A DNA stretch of 64,000 bases from Candidatus Goldiibacteriota bacterium HGW-Goldbacteria-1 (GCA_002839855.1 PGYV01000006.1:115811-179810); one strand, 5' to 3'. Shown: positions 1-8,751, numbered from the stretch's first letter. Notes: generated from the sequence alone by a model not told the origin. Translations and numbers: made by a program.

Positions 1-1
1 A

Positions 2-577
2 CTTGGCGCCCAGAACATGTATCCAAAACAGGAAGGCGCATTTACAGGCGAAATTTCACCTTTGATGCTTCGTTCCGTTGGCTGTCATTATGTAATTATA
101 GGCCATTCAGAACGCAGACAGTTTTTTGGCGAAACAAACAGTTCTGTGAATGAAAAAGTAAAAGTGGCTTTTGAATACGCGCTTGTTCCTATAATGTGTG
201 TGGGCGAAACCCTGGAACAGCGTGAAAACGGCACAACCAACACAATTGTAAAAGCTCAGGTTGTGGATGGGCTTAAAGACATACCAAAAGAAAAAGCCAA
301 AAATATAGTAATAGCTTATGAACCTGTATGGGCGATAGGCACAGGAAAAGTAGCGACAAAAGAACAGGCACAGGAAGTACACGCCATGATTCGCGGCGAA
401 CTTAAAAGCATTTATGACGAAGCTACCGCGAATTCAATAAGAATACAGTACGGCGGAAGCGTAAAACCTGACAATGTAAAAGAACTGATGGCACAGCCGG
501 ATATAGACGGCGCCCTTGTAGGCGGCGCGGCATTGAAAGTTGATTCTTTTGAAGCCATAGTTAAATTCAAAAAGTAA
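2..577 (+). CDS. tpiA: Triosephosphate isomerase, C-terminal three quarters (5' end outside window)
   Basis: Glycolytic enzyme that interconverts dihydroxyacetone phosphate and glyceraldehyde 3-phosphate in the cytoplasm. The reading frame is already open at base 2, before the first ATG at 17, and begins with the family sequence LGAQN, so the true start lies left of the window and roughly 60 residues are missing. The catalytic His is in GHSERR (codon near 104), the catalytic Glu is in [12 protein letters not shown] (codon at 320), and the phosphate-binding segments YGGSV and GALVGGAAL follow. The visible length of 191 residues fits a family of about 250. secG follows after a 14-bp gap, so the two are probably one transcript ending at the hairpin at 951-983. 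Identity is secure. Confidence 0.97.
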   Translation, partial: LGAQNMYPKQEGAFTGEISPLMLRSVGCHYVIIGHSERRQFFGETNSSVNEKVKVAFEYALVPIMCVGETLEQRENGTTNTIVKAQVVDGLKDIPKEKAKNIVIAYEPVWAIGTGKVATKEQAQEVHAMIRGELKSIYDEATANSIRIQYGGSVKPDNVKELMAQPDIDGALVGGAALKVDSFEAIVKFKK

Positions 578-591
578 AAGGAGCCATATAA

Positions 592-933
592 ATGCTGTAT
601 AACATTCTGCTTGTAGTACACGTAATAAACGCACTTCTGCTGATAATAATAGTCCTTCTTCAGACAGGAAAAGGCGCGGATGTGGGTTTTGCTTTTGGCG
701 CGGGCGCTGCTAATACCATGTTTGGCGCGGGTGGAAGCAAGAATTTTATCACCAAAGCCACAATTTTTGTGGCTATATTATTCATGGTCACATCACTTAC
801 ACTTGCCCTTTTTCAGGCAAAAAGGTCAGGCAACTACAGCGGAGTTCTTGATTCTGTAAAACAGTCGGAATCAGCTGTTCCGGCGCAGGCGCCCATATCT
901 GAAGCACCTGTAGTTCCGGTAGAAAACAAATAA
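592..933 (+). CDS. secG: SecG, Sec translocase subunit
   Basis: Small membrane subunit of the SecYEG channel, which stimulates SecA-driven export. The 113-residue protein has two hydrophobic segments (about residues 3-23 and 55-74) separated by the Gly-rich loop typical of SecG (LLQTGKGADVGFAFG, then GAGGSKNF). The C-terminal tail is Pro/Ala-rich and probably disordered. The start ATG at 592 has a good Shine-Dalgarno, AAGGAG, just upstream. Co-location with the glycolytic genes (here tpiA) is a common arrangement for secG. The motor ATPase partner secA is in the same window at 39.5 kb, not adjacent. Confidence 0.95.
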   Translation: MLYNILLVVHVINALLLIIIVLLQTGKGADVGFAFGAGAANTMFGAGGSKNFITKATIFVAILFMVTSLTLALFQAKRSGNYSGVLDSVKQSESAVPAQAPISEAPVVPVENK

Positions 934-950
934 GAAGAAGTTTATAACAA

Positions 951-983
951 AAAGGCCGCGTTAAGATAACGCGGCCTTTTTTA
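951..983 (+). terminator. Rho-independent terminator after tpiA-secG
   Basis: A 12-bp perfect stem (AAGGCCGCGTTA, 952-963, with its complement at 967-978), a 3-nt loop and a run of T residues. It lies 18 bp after the secG stop codon and separates the glycolysis/secretion unit from the next gene. Confidence 0.93.
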
Positions 984-1013
984 TTAATATCCTTATTAAA
1001 AAGAAGGTGGCGT

Positions 1014-2642
1014 GTGATAAAAATAGTCCTTGGAGTATTAACGGCTGTTATCCTTATTTCCGGATGTTCTAAAAAAGAATCCTACACACTTAAGGGCACT
1101 TATACCGATGCACCCGCTTACGGCGATATGCTTATTGATACATCCACAGGCGAACCTGCCATTCTAAACCCCGTACTGGCTTCAGATTCCGCGTCAGCAG
1201 CCATAAACGACCTGGTCTTTAACGGCCTTGTTAAATTTGATAAAAGTCTTAATCTGGTCGGAGACCTTGCGGATAAATGGAAGATTAAAGACGGCGGGCT
1301 GACCATAATATTTCACCTAAAAAATAACGTTAAATGGCATGACGGAGTGTCATTTACCGCCAAAGACGTAAAATTTACATATGACGCTTATATGGCGCCC
1401 GATACAAAAACCTCTTACAGAAGCCTTTTTGAACCGGTAAAAAGCGTCAGAATAATTGATGATTTTACCCTGGAAGTACTGTATAAAAAACCATTTGCAC
1501 CCGCTTTGCAATACTGGGGCACGGGAATACTTCCGGCGCACCTGTTTGCCGGCATTGACATAAACACCGCGTCTTTTAACCGCACACCCGTCGGCACAGG
1601 GCCATATATTTTTAAGAACTGGAAAACCGGACGTTCTTTAGAGCTTATATCAAACAAAACACATTTTGACGGCTCGCCTTACATTACAAATTATATGTTA
1701 CGTATAATACCTGACCAGTCCGTTCAGTTTATGAACCTGCAGTCCGGTGACGCGGACATGATGGAACTTTCTTCAGATTTGTATTTTACAAAAGCAAATA
1801 CTGAATATTTTAATAAAAACTTTAACAAATTTGTTGTTCCCGCCTTTCTGTACACGTATATAGGATATAATCAGGAAAACCCAATTTTTGCTTCCGTTAA
1901 AACGCGGCAGGCATTAAGTTATGCCATTAACACGGCAGAGATAATAAAAAACGTCCGCAGGGGAATGGCAAGGCCTATAAGCGGGCCGTTTATCCCCGGT
2001 TCATATGCTTATGATGAAAGTGTAAAACCTTATGAATACAACCCGGAAAAAGCCGCGCAGCTTTTAAAAGAAGACGGCTGGGTTAAAGGTGATGACGGCT
2101 TCCTGACCAGACAGGGCATACCATTTGAATTCACCCTTGCCACCAATCAGGGCAATAAAGAACGCGAGGAAATAGCCGCAATTGCCCAGCAGGAATTTTC
2201 AAAACTTGGCATCAAGGTTCATGTGCGCGTCCTGGCATGGAATATATTCATAACCGATTTCATAAATAAAAAGAAGTTTGACGCGGTTGTAATGGGGTGG
2301 AGCCTTACACGCGACCCTGACTGCTATGACATCTGGCACTCTTCAAAAACAAACGAAGGAGAGTTTAACTTTGTGGGTTATAAAAACCGGCAGGTGGACA
2401 GGCTTCTGGAAGACGGAAGGTCCACATACGATACAGAGAAAAGAAAGGTAATTTACAGAAAAATACACTCCCTTATAGCAAAAGACGCGCCATATACCTT
2501 TATTTATTCGCCGTACACGCTTCCCGTCATACACAAAAGAATACACGGAATAAAACCGGAAGCCGCAGGAATAGGATATAACTTTACAAAATGGTATGTG
2601 CCCTCTGAACTTCAAAAATACAGAATTGCGCTTGAAAAATAA
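1014..2642 (+). CDS. Peptide/oligopeptide ABC transporter substrate-binding lipoprotein (SBP family 5)
   Basis: Extracytoplasmic binding protein of the OppA/DppA type (SBP_bac_5), expected to capture peptides or similar solutes. The GTG start at 1014 follows AAGAAGG with suitable spacing, and the next residues form a lipoprotein signal with lipobox LISGC (Cys18). The body (542 residues) has the family landmarks: LNPVLASDSAS near the N-terminus, the WHDGVSFTAKDVKFTYD block around residues 105-120, and GTGPYIFKNWK. The length is typical. No permease or ATPase genes lie beside it, so it is an orphan here and may serve a transporter elsewhere or a sensing role. Substrate specificity cannot be read from the sequence. 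Confidence 0.9.
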   Translation: MIKIVLGVLTAVILISGCSKKESYTLKGTYTDAPAYGDMLIDTSTGEPAILNPVLASDSASAAINDLVFNGLVKFDKSLNLVGDLADKWKIKDGGLTIIFHLKNNVKWHDGVSFTAKDVKFTYDAYMAPDTKTSYRSLFEPVKSVRIIDDFTLEVLYKKPFAPALQYWGTGILPAHLFAGIDINTASFNRTPVGTGPYIFKNWKTGRSLELISNKTHFDGSPYITNYMLRIIPDQSVQFMNLQSGDADMMELSSDLYFTKANTEYFNKNFNKFVVPAFLYTYIGYNQENPIFASVKTRQALSYAINTAEIIKNVRRGMARPISGPFIPGSYAYDESVKPYEYNPEKAAQLLKEDGWVKGDDGFLTRQGIPFEFTLATNQGNKEREEIAAIAQQEFSKLGIKVHVRVLAWNIFITDFINKKKFDAVVMGWSLTRDPDCYDIWHSSKTNEGEFNFVGYKNRQVDRLLEDGRSTYDTEKRKVIYRKIHSLIAKDAPYTFIYSPYTLPVIHKRIHGIKPEAAGIGYNFTKWYVPSELQKYRIALEK

Positions 2643-2643
2643 T

Positions 2644-2670
2644 TTGAATTTTACGGGATTATGTTATAAT
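2644..2670 (+). promoter_or_regulatory. Promoter with extended -10 for the PilZ gene
   Basis: TTGAAT at 2644-2649 and a perfect extended -10, TGTTATAAT, at 2662-2670 (spacer only 15 bp, so the TGn element probably compensates). The site is just after the preceding stop codon and 28 bp before the PilZ ATG. Confidence 0.65.
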
Positions 2671-2698
2671 AATAAAAATTTAAAAAGGGGTATAAAAG

Positions 2699-3034
2699 AT
2701 GGCAAAAGGCAAATTATATCTTGAAAAAAGGAAACAAAAAAGAGTAGAGAAAAATTATGAAATAAACTATATGCTTGTCCCTACCGAATTTACAACACAA
2801 ATTAAAAGGGCAATGGGTTTTAGTAAGGACTTAAGCACAGGCGGGGTAAGGGTGGAAGGCGACATCATAGGCAAACCCGGCGACATTATTAAAGCAGAAC
2901 TTATAAAACCTGATGCTAATTTTACGGTTTTCGCCGAGATTAAATGGGTCAAAGCATCAGAACGCCAGTTTGGCGTCGCGTTTTTGTCATTAAAAGCCCA
3001 CGACGAAGAAGCGCTTGAAGAAATGATGGAATAA
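2699..3034 (+). CDS. PilZ-domain protein (probable cyclic-di-GMP receptor)
   Basis: A 111-residue cytoplasmic protein consisting essentially of one PilZ domain. An Arg-rich N-terminal segment (RKQKRVEKNYEI) fits the RxxxR half of the c-di-GMP site, and DLSTGGVRVEG fits the (D/N)xSxxG half. The remainder ends in a beta-rich AEIKWVK and VAFLSL core. PilZ proteins bind cyclic-di-GMP and change motility, exopolysaccharide or secretion. No target gene is adjacent. It is monocistronic: own promoter at 2644-2670, SD AAAAGGGG and a possible terminator at 3038-3060. Confidence 0.85.
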   Translation: MAKGKLYLEKRKQKRVEKNYEINYMLVPTEFTTQIKRAMGFSKDLSTGGVRVEGDIIGKPGDIIKAELIKPDANFTVFAEIKWVKASERQFGVAFLSLKAHDEEALEEMME

Positions 3035-3037
3035 AAT

Positions 3038-3060
3038 TAATCCGGGCTGCCCGATTTTAT
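3038..3060. terminator. Possible bidirectional terminator between convergent genes
   Basis: A short GC hairpin (CGGG-CTG-CCCG with flanking AAT/ATT pairs and one bulge) followed by TTTTATTTT on the plus strand. It lies between the convergent PilZ and CDF genes. The stem is short, so confidence is moderate. Confidence 0.5.
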
Positions 3061-3061
3061 T

Positions 3062-4024
3062 TTAAATATCGCAGGAAATACAGTGGTCAAATTCCTCTGA
3101 TTCAAGCTGAATTGTTGAATGGCAGATTTTAAACTCTCCCGCAAGTATGATATTTATACCGTGTATTATCGCGTCCGCGTTTTTTAAATTATCTTTTGGC
3201 ACGGCCACGTGGGCGTCAAAAACCACTTTCCCGGGCGATATTTCCCACATATGGATGTGATGCACGTCAATTATCCCAAGGGAGGTTTCTTCTTTCAACC
3301 TCTGCTTTATCTTTTTGTCATCTAAATTTTTTGGGGCGCCCTGCATAAGTATGTTAAGGGTTTCCATAAGGATGCTAAAACTCTCTTTGGCAATGTAAAC
3401 TGCAATTATTACTGATATTGCCGCGTCAAGAATATACCACGGCTTGAACATAAGGATAATTGCGGTTACTATTACCGCGACAGAAGAAATAGTATCCGCC
3501 ATCAGGTGTAAAAACGCGCTTTTTATGTTTATATTTTCTTTGGCGTCTTTAAACAGTAATAATACCGAAATTCCGTTGCCCAAAAGGCCAATAGCGGCAA
3601 TTGCCAGCATTAGACCCACTTTAATGGGCTGCGGATGCTGAAACCTTTCTATGGCTTCAAATATGATGTACCCGCAGACAAAGAATAAAGCCAGCACATT
3701 AATTAAAGCCGCAAGTATTTCAGCCCGCTTATACCCGTAAGTCTTGCTTAAACTTTTGGTTTTTTTACCTATCAATATGGCTATATAGGAGATAATAAGC
3801 GATATGACATCTGACAGGTTATGAAAGGCATCTGATAAAAGGGCAAGGGAACCGGATAAAATACCGCCTATAATTTCCGCCGCTGTGATTCCAGCGTTGA
3901 TAATAATGCTTAATACAAGGCCTTTTTCACCCTGTACGTGATGGTGGTGATGCCCGTGGCTATGATTATGATCATGGCCTTCGTGTGAATGGTTATGCTC
4001 TTCGTGGCTGTGTTCGTCAGACAT
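3062..4024 (-). CDS. Cation diffusion facilitator, zinc-type exporter (CzcD/ZitB-like)
   Basis: Inner-membrane proton-coupled metal exporter, 320 residues. The first 35 residues are extremely His-rich, a metal-binding cytoplasmic tail typical of zinc CDF proteins. About six membrane segments follow. The two metal-site motifs are intact: HNLSD in TM2 (SDAFHNLSDV) and HLMAD in TM5. This HxxxD type of site is found in zinc/cadmium exporters. The C-terminal cytoplasmic domain (about residues 230-310, with HHIHMWEI) is the usual dimerising fold. A tRNA-Glu gene lies 25 bp upstream on the same strand and no separate promoter is visible between them, so the exporter may be co-transcribed with the tRNA. 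The SD is AGAGG. Confidence 0.93.
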   Translation of the reverse strand: MSDEHSHEEHNHSHEGHDHNHSHGHHHHHVQGEKGLVLSIIINAGITAAEIIGGILSGSLALLSDAFHNLSDVISLIISYIAILIGKKTKSLSKTYGYKRAEILAALINVLALFFVCGYIIFEAIERFQHPQPIKVGLMLAIAAIGLLGNGISVLLLFKDAKENINIKSAFLHLMADTISSVAVIVTAIILMFKPWYILDAAISVIIAVYIAKESFSILMETLNILMQGAPKNLDDKKIKQRLKEETSLGIIDVHHIHMWEISPGKVVFDAHVAVPKDNLKNADAIIHGINIILAGEFKICHSTIQLESEEFDHCISCDI

Positions 4025-4049
4025 AAAACCTCTCCTTGTCTGTTAAATC

Positions 4050-4124
4050 TGGTACCGCTACGGGGAATCGAACCCCGATTATAGGATTGAGAACCCTGTG
4101 TCCTAACCGTTAGACGATAGCGGC
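4050..4124 (-). tRNA. tRNA-Glu, anticodon CTC
   Basis: Read on the minus strand, a 75-nt cloverleaf including an encoded CCA end. The acceptor stem GCCGCTA pairs with TAGCGGT, the D arm is GTCTAACGGTTAGGAC, the anticodon loop TTCTCAA gives CTC (glutamate, GAG), and the T arm is CGGGG-TTCGATT-CCCCG. The outermost acceptor pair is G-T and one anticodon-stem pair is a C-A mismatch, so the anticodon stem is weaker than usual. A near-consensus promoter precedes it. Confidence 0.93.
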
Positions 4125-4146
4125 ATATGGTTTAATCAGATAAATA

Positions 4147-4175
4147 CTTATATAACAGGTAAAATGCTTTGTCAA
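4147..4175 (-). promoter_or_regulatory. Strong sigma-70 promoter for tRNA-Glu
   Basis: On the minus strand, TTGACA (4170-4175), a 17-bp spacer and TATAAG (4147-4152), ending about 22 bp before the first tRNA base. This is one of the closest matches to consensus in the window and could also serve the downstream CDF gene. Confidence 0.85.
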
Positions 4176-4182
4176 CGGGTAT

Positions 4183-4986
4183 TTAATCCGTGCAATTTTT
4201 GCCGGTATTTTTTACATGAACTCCGATAAAAATTAAAAATACGCCCAGCCACTGAAAAACGTTCAGTGATTCCTGAAAACAAACCACTCCGCCAATCACC
4301 GGAACAACTATGGAGTTTGCGGCAAAAAACGGAATTATGCGGATAGCCCTGTCTTTTGTATATGAAAACTGCAGAATTATGAAGGCTACAGCGCCTATAA
4401 TAAGCCAGGTATAAAAAAACGGATTTAAAAAAACAGAAGCCGAATTTAACGGATTTGATGTGGTCACTTTCTGAAACAGAGTAATAAACCCGGCCAAAGA
4501 CCCGGCAAAGCCGCCTAAAACAACACCTGTCATCTTTTCCGCCTTAAACGCAAAAAGCGCTATAAGAATATAACCCAGAACAACCGCTGCAAGATACGTA
4601 TATAATAAAAACAAATTTATAAAAGATTCAATCGCTTCACCCCTTGAAAAAATACCTATAAGCACCGAACCGCCAAGTATCAAAACTACACCCGCCAGTT
4701 CATTAGCCTTAATTTCTTCCTTCATAACAAAATGCGAAAATAAAATCAACGCGGCAAGGCCGGTTCCGGACATGGCCCCCACTATCGAAACCCCGCCAAG
4801 GGAAGTTGCGTACATAAAAATAAAAGGGGTGGTGGCCATAAGGCACGACCCAAATAACCATATGCTTAAACCTTTTGCCTTTTCAGAACGGCGGGTATCA
4901 AGGCCTATTTTTTGAAGCGCCTGGGAAATACTGTTTATAGAACTTCCCGCGAAAGTTATTATAATAGAAAGTATCTGCTCGTTCAT
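4183..4986 (-). CDS. DMT-superfamily permease (EamA/NIPA-like)
   Basis: Integral inner-membrane protein of 267 residues with about nine to ten hydrophobic segments, fitting the drug/metabolite transporter superfamily. The N-terminal half (SINSISQALQKIGL) and the pattern of short loops resemble the NIPA/EamA branch. The segment GVVLILGGSVLIGIF and the C-terminal GVFLIFIGVHVK are the usual end-of-repeat helices. The substrate is unknown: candidates range from amino acids to magnesium. It is monocistronic, with an extended -10 upstream on the minus strand, and its 3' end runs close to the tRNA promoter. Confidence 0.8.
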   Translation of the reverse strand: MNEQILSIIITFAGSSINSISQALQKIGLDTRRSEKAKGLSIWLFGSCLMATTPFIFMYATSLGGVSIVGAMSGTGLAALILFSHFVMKEEIKANELAGVVLILGGSVLIGIFSRGEAIESFINLFLLYTYLAAVVLGYILIALFAFKAEKMTGVVLGGFAGSLAGFITLFQKVTTSNPLNSASVFLNPFFYTWLIIGAVAFIILQFSYTKDRAIRIIPFFAANSIVVPVIGGVVCFQESLNVFQWLGVFLIFIGVHVKNTGKNCTD

Positions 4987-5017
4987 TTAATATCCTTTTA
5001 AATTTTTTATATTATTA

Positions 5018-5026
5018 ATTATACCA
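5018..5026 (-). promoter_or_regulatory. Extended -10 element of the DMT permease gene
   Basis: On the minus strand, TGGTATAAT, a perfect extended -10, about 32 bp before the ATG. No clear -35 is present at 17 bp spacing. The SD AAAAGGA lies between. Confidence 0.55.
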
Positions 5027-5156
5027 AAGCCGCCGCATTAAACCGCCTGTTTTTTAATTTAAATTACCTTATGCAAAATACCATTTAACAATCAGCCTCA
5101 TTTTTGTTATTATAAATAATCAAATCTGATCAGGCAAATTAATCAAGGGAGCAAAC

Positions 5157-5699
5157 ATGGAAAAAATAAAGATGGTGGCAGCCAGAATAAAGACGCTTAG
5201 GGAAATTGCGGGAAAAAGCATTCCGGATACGGCCAAATTGCTTGAAGTTACAGATGAACAGTATTCAAAATACGAGAACGGGCAGAGTGACATCCCCATA
5301 AGTTTTTTATACGCGGCATCACGTGTATTTAATGTGGAACTTACGGCAATTCTGACAGGTGAAGAACCGCGCCTTCACAGGTACAGCGTGGTAAGAAAAG
5401 GCACCGGCCCTTCTGTTGAACGCAAAAAAGAGTACACATACAGCGATTTGGCATACAACTTTATACATAAAAAAATGGAAGTTTTTGAAGTTAAAGCGGG
5501 GCAGACAATGCCAAAGACACTTAACAAACATACCGGGCAGGAATTTAATTTTATACTGGAAGGAACCCTTAAAATAATAATAGAAAACAACGAAATAATC
5601 CTCAACGAAGGCGATTCCATATTTTTTGACTCCGGACACGCTCACGCAATGTGCGCGACCGGCGGCAGGGACGCAAGGTTTCTTGCGGTGATAATATGA
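5157..5699 (+). CDS. XRE-family transcriptional regulator with C-terminal cupin domain
   Basis: A 180-residue cytoplasmic regulator. Residues about 8-62 form an HTH_3/XRE domain (IKTLREIAGKSIPDTAKLL, then QYSKYENGQSDIP). Residues about 105-180 form a double-stranded beta-helix cupin (QTMPKTLNKHTGQEFNFILEG, then LNEGDSIFFDSGHAHAM). In this family the cupin is thought to bind a small ligand, often the substrate of a neighbouring pathway. Its stop codon overlaps the ATG of the acyl-CoA synthetase by 4 bp (ATGA), so the two are translationally coupled and probably functionally paired. The start ATG has the SD AGGGAG. Confidence 0.9.
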   Translation: MEKIKMVAARIKTLREIAGKSIPDTAKLLEVTDEQYSKYENGQSDIPISFLYAASRVFNVELTAILTGEEPRLHRYSVVRKGTGPSVERKKEYTYSDLAYNFIHKKMEVFEVKAGQTMPKTLNKHTGQEFNFILEGTLKIIIENNEIILNEGDSIFFDSGHAHAMCATGGRDARFLAVII

Positions 5700-7369
5700 G
5701 CCATAACCATTCAGCATCTCTCTTAAAACATTTCGTTGACAGGGATTTCACGTCATATGAGGATTTTCGCGATAATTACAGGGTAAAAATTCCTGACAAT
5801 TTTAATTTCGGCTTTGACGTTGTGGATGAAATGGCAGGAATAGCACCCGCCCAAAGGGCGCTTCATTGGATAAACGAAAAAGGGGACACCGCGTCTTTTA
5901 CCTTTGCTGATATTAAAAAATACAGCAATAAAGCGGCATCAGCCCTTGTAAAGCTGGGGATTAAAAAAGGCGATCCTGTAATGCTTATCCTTAAACGCAG
6001 GTACGAATTCTGGTTCTTATGCGTGGCGCTTCATAAAATAGGCGCCATATGCATCCCTGCCACACACATGCTTACCGTTAAAGATATCACTTACCGCAAC
6101 AACGCCGCTGATATTAAAATGATTATAACCACCGAAGAAGATGAAACAATCAGTAATGTGGAAGCCGCATCCGCGCATTCACCCACACTTAAACTTAAAG
6201 CCGCATTACATACCGATAAACCCGGCTGGATAAACATCAACACGGCAATTGACGAAGGCAGTGAAAATTTCCAAAGGCCTTCAGGTAATGATGTGTCAAA
6301 AAACAGCGATTTTTTTCTGACCTACTTTACATCCGGCACCACAGGTATGCCTAAAATGGTTAAACATAATTTCACATATCCGCTGGGGCATATACTTACA
6401 GCTGCGTACTGGCAGAACGTGATACCGGGCGGCCTTCATCTTACCGTGGCGGATACCGGCTGGGCAAAAGCTGCCTGGGGAAAGATATACGGCCAGTGGA
6501 TTTGCGGGACAGCGGTAATGGTTTATGATTATGACAAATTTGTACCCAAAAAACTGCTTGATGTTGTGGCAGATTCAAAGGTCACCACTTTCTGCGCTCC
6601 GCCTACTATTTACAGATACTTCATTAAGGAAGACCTTACAGGTTATAATTTTTCCGCTTTAAAACACTGCACTGTGGCAGGCGAGCCCTTAAATCCGGAA
6701 GTATATAACCAGTTTTTAAAACAGACCGGGCATAAAATAAAGGAAGGCTTTGGCCAGACCGAAACCGTGGTAGCGGTTGCCACCTACCCGTGGCTTGAAC
6801 CAAAACCCGGTTCTATGGGAAAACCCACGCCCGGCTTTGATATAGACCTGCTTAACGATGACGATAAACCGTGTGAAGCGGGCGAAGAAGGCCGGCTTGT
6901 AATACGCACGGCAAACGGCAAAGCAGCGGGTATGTTTGATGAATACTACCGCGACGAAGCCCTTACAAAAAAAGTATGGAATAACGGCATTTATCAGACC
7001 GGCGATATGGCTTACCGGGATGAAGACGGTTATTACTGGTTTGTGGGAAGGGCGGATGACTGCTTTAAAAGTTCCGGATACAGGATAGGGCCGTTTGAAA
7101 TTGAAAGCGCGCTGCTTGAACACCCGGCAGTGCTTGAATGTGCTATCACAGCAGTGCCTGACCCTGACCGCGGCCTTGTGGCAAAAGCCACAGTGGTGCC
7201 GGCAAAAGGCTTCATCGCTTCAGACGAGCTTATAAAAGCACTTCAGGAACACGTAAAAAAAGTCACCGCGCCTTATAAATATCCAAGGATAGTTGAATTT
7301 GTAAGCGAACTGCCCAAGACAATAAGCGGAAAAATAAGGCGTGTAGAGATAAGAAAATCAGGAAAATAA
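5696..7369 (+). CDS. AMP-dependent acyl-CoA synthetase (acetate/medium-chain type)
   Basis: ATP-dependent ligase of the ANL superfamily that activates a carboxylic acid to acyl-AMP and then acyl-CoA. I place the start at the ATG at 5696 (protein begins MSHNHSASLL, 557 residues), because it overlaps the regulator stop and the extra upstream codons in frame lie inside the regulator. Motifs: the ATP loop TSGTTGMPKMVKH (about residue 220), GFGQTET, the hinge and Asp in YQTGDMAYRDEDGYYWFVGR, and the C-terminal catalytic Lys motif ISGKIRR. It resembles the acetyl-CoA synthetase-like proteins found next to XRE-cupin regulators in anaerobes. The natural acid is not known. Confidence 0.9.
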   Translation: MSHNHSASLLKHFVDRDFTSYEDFRDNYRVKIPDNFNFGFDVVDEMAGIAPAQRALHWINEKGDTASFTFADIKKYSNKAASALVKLGIKKGDPVMLILKRRYEFWFLCVALHKIGAICIPATHMLTVKDITYRNNAADIKMIITTEEDETISNVEAASAHSPTLKLKAALHTDKPGWININTAIDEGSENFQRPSGNDVSKNSDFFLTYFTSGTTGMPKMVKHNFTYPLGHILTAAYWQNVIPGGLHLTVADTGWAKAAWGKIYGQWICGTAVMVYDYDKFVPKKLLDVVADSKVTTFCAPPTIYRYFIKEDLTGYNFSALKHCTVAGEPLNPEVYNQFLKQTGHKIKEGFGQTETVVAVATYPWLEPKPGSMGKPTPGFDIDLLNDDDKPCEAGEEGRLVIRTANGKAAGMFDEYYRDEALTKKVWNNGIYQTGDMAYRDEDGYYWFVGRADDCFKSSGYRIGPFEIESALLEHPAVLECAITAVPDPDRGLVAKATVVPAKGFIASDELIKALQEHVKKVTAPYKYPRIVEFVSELPKTISGKIRRVEIRKSGK

Positions 7370-7384
7370 AAATTCTTTATTTTG

Positions 7385-7393
7385 TGGTATAAT
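7385..7393 (+). promoter_or_regulatory. Extended -10 element upstream of the GyrI-like gene
   Basis: TGGTATAAT, 34 bp before the ATG at 7427. The -35 region is poor, as at several other extended -10 sites in this window. Confidence 0.5.
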
Positions 7394-7426
7394 CATTTCC
7401 GGGAAATTTAAAAACGGAGGGAAATT

Positions 7427-7972
7427 ATGAAAAAAGTATTGGCTGTAACCGGAATAACACTTGGAATTGTTTTAACCGCTTTATTGGGGCTGCTAATCCA
7501 CGCAGGGCTGTTCTTTAAAGTTCAGGTAACGGAAGCTTTAAGCGGGCCTTATGTTGTTGTTTATGTTGAACAGACAGGGGATTACGCGAAAGCAAACAAG
7601 GCGGGAATGGATGTTTATCAGACCCTTGTTGCTGAATTCGGGGTAAACCCGACAAAAGGTTTTGGAATTTATTTTGATGACCCAAAGTCAGTTGCCAAAG
7701 AGAAGTTAAGAAGCGAGATTGGATGCATTCTTGAAGGTAATGATATCCAAAAAGCCCCGCTTGTGACTTCTAAATTTAAAGTAAAGATTCTTGAATCAAA
7801 ACAGAGCCTTGTTGCGACTCATCCTTTTACAAACCCGCTTTCAATTCTGCTTGGCATTACAAAAGTTTACCCGAAGTTCGCAGAAAAACTTAAAGGTAAA
7901 ACAGAAGGCTACACATACAGCATGGAAATTTATGACATGCCGAACAAAACGACCATTTATTTAATGAGATAA
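7427..7972 (+). CDS. Membrane-anchored GyrI-like small-molecule-binding protein
   Basis: A 181-residue protein with one N-terminal membrane helix (about residues 5-28) and a following soluble domain. The domain pattern (VVVYVEQTGDYAKANKAG, then VYQTLVAEFGV, GFGIYFDDP, and ECILEG-like EIGCILEG) fits the GyrI-like/SOUL fold, a ligand-binding domain also seen in AraC-type regulators. Because it sits behind a membrane anchor it is more likely a periplasmic binder than a gyrase inhibitor. It has its own promoter and a GGAGG site. The next gene is 39 bp downstream and may be co-transcribed. The ligand is unknown. Confidence 0.7.
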   Translation: MKKVLAVTGITLGIVLTALLGLLIHAGLFFKVQVTEALSGPYVVVYVEQTGDYAKANKAGMDVYQTLVAEFGVNPTKGFGIYFDDPKSVAKEKLRSEIGCILEGNDIQKAPLVTSKFKVKILESKQSLVATHPFTNPLSILLGITKVYPKFAEKLKGKTEGYTYSMEIYDMPNKTTIYLMR

Positions 7973-8011
7973 ATAAACAAAATATTCTTTAATCTAAAAA
8001 AGGGAGCTATT

Positions 8012-8695
8012 GTGAAAAAATTAACCGTTATTCTTCTATCAGCCTTATTAGTTTCAGCATTTCTTATCGCGTGCAATAAAAATTCACCCTCATCACCGCA
8101 GGCGGAACAGGCAACAGCCACGCCTATCGGCACGTTTACAGTAACACCAACAATTACCGCAACATCAACAATAACTCAAACATCAACCGTAACTCCCACA
8201 GTCACACTGACAGCAACTATGGACTGCGGTATAAAATTCGGTTCAAATTCCAATAGTTCAAGCGGAAGTTCGGGCCCCAATAATTTATACGCGCATAAAT
8301 TTACCCCGAACGCGGAAACATCAGTTACGGCCCTTTCTATAGAAATGGCGGCAGCCGGCAAGTATTGCATTGGGATTTACAGCGATAATTCCGGAACCCC
8401 CGGCAGTATGCTTGCATGGACAGGCGTAAAAACAGCAGCTTCCGCCGGATGGTTCACATCTTCACTTTCAACGCCTTACATTTTAACTGCGGGAACTGAT
8501 TTCTGGTTCGTTTTCTCCGCGGATGAATGGGTGCCCGGCTCTACAGATGCCGCTTATACAAGTTATAGCCGGTATGTCGGCGGCGAAACAACTATTGCAG
8601 CAATAGAAACAGCCGGAGTTATGCCAAGCGGAGGCACATGGACCACTTTCGCAAGTTACAGGCATCATTTATATGCATCGGGATGCTCTTACTGA
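8012..8695 (+). CDS. Lipoprotein with Thr/Pro-rich linker and beta-rich C-terminal domain
   Basis: I do not recognise a named family. The 227-residue product has a lipoprotein signal (lipobox FLIAC, Cys21), a linker of about 40 residues made of T, P, V, I and S (TVTPTITATST...), and a C-terminal domain from about residue 70. That domain (GTPGSMLAWTGV, YILTAGTDFWFVFSAD) resembles the beta-sandwich choice-of-anchor type domains in surface proteins. Two cysteines near the ends of the domain (DCG and SGCSY) may form a disulphide. The Thr-rich linker is the same style as the giant Thr-repeat protein at the right edge. Likely cell-surface display, function unknown. Confidence 0.7.
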   Translation: MKKLTVILLSALLVSAFLIACNKNSPSSPQAEQATATPIGTFTVTPTITATSTITQTSTVTPTVTLTATMDCGIKFGSNSNSSSGSSGPNNLYAHKFTPNAETSVTALSIEMAAAGKYCIGIYSDNSGTPGSMLAWTGVKTAASAGWFTSSLSTPYILTAGTDFWFVFSADEWVPGSTDAAYTSYSRYVGGETTIAAIETAGVMPSGGTWTTFASYRHHLYASGCSY

Positions 8696-8751
8696 GATAT
8701 TATTTACACATAAAGTCATTGATTTAGTACTCTGATTTATCAAACAATTCA

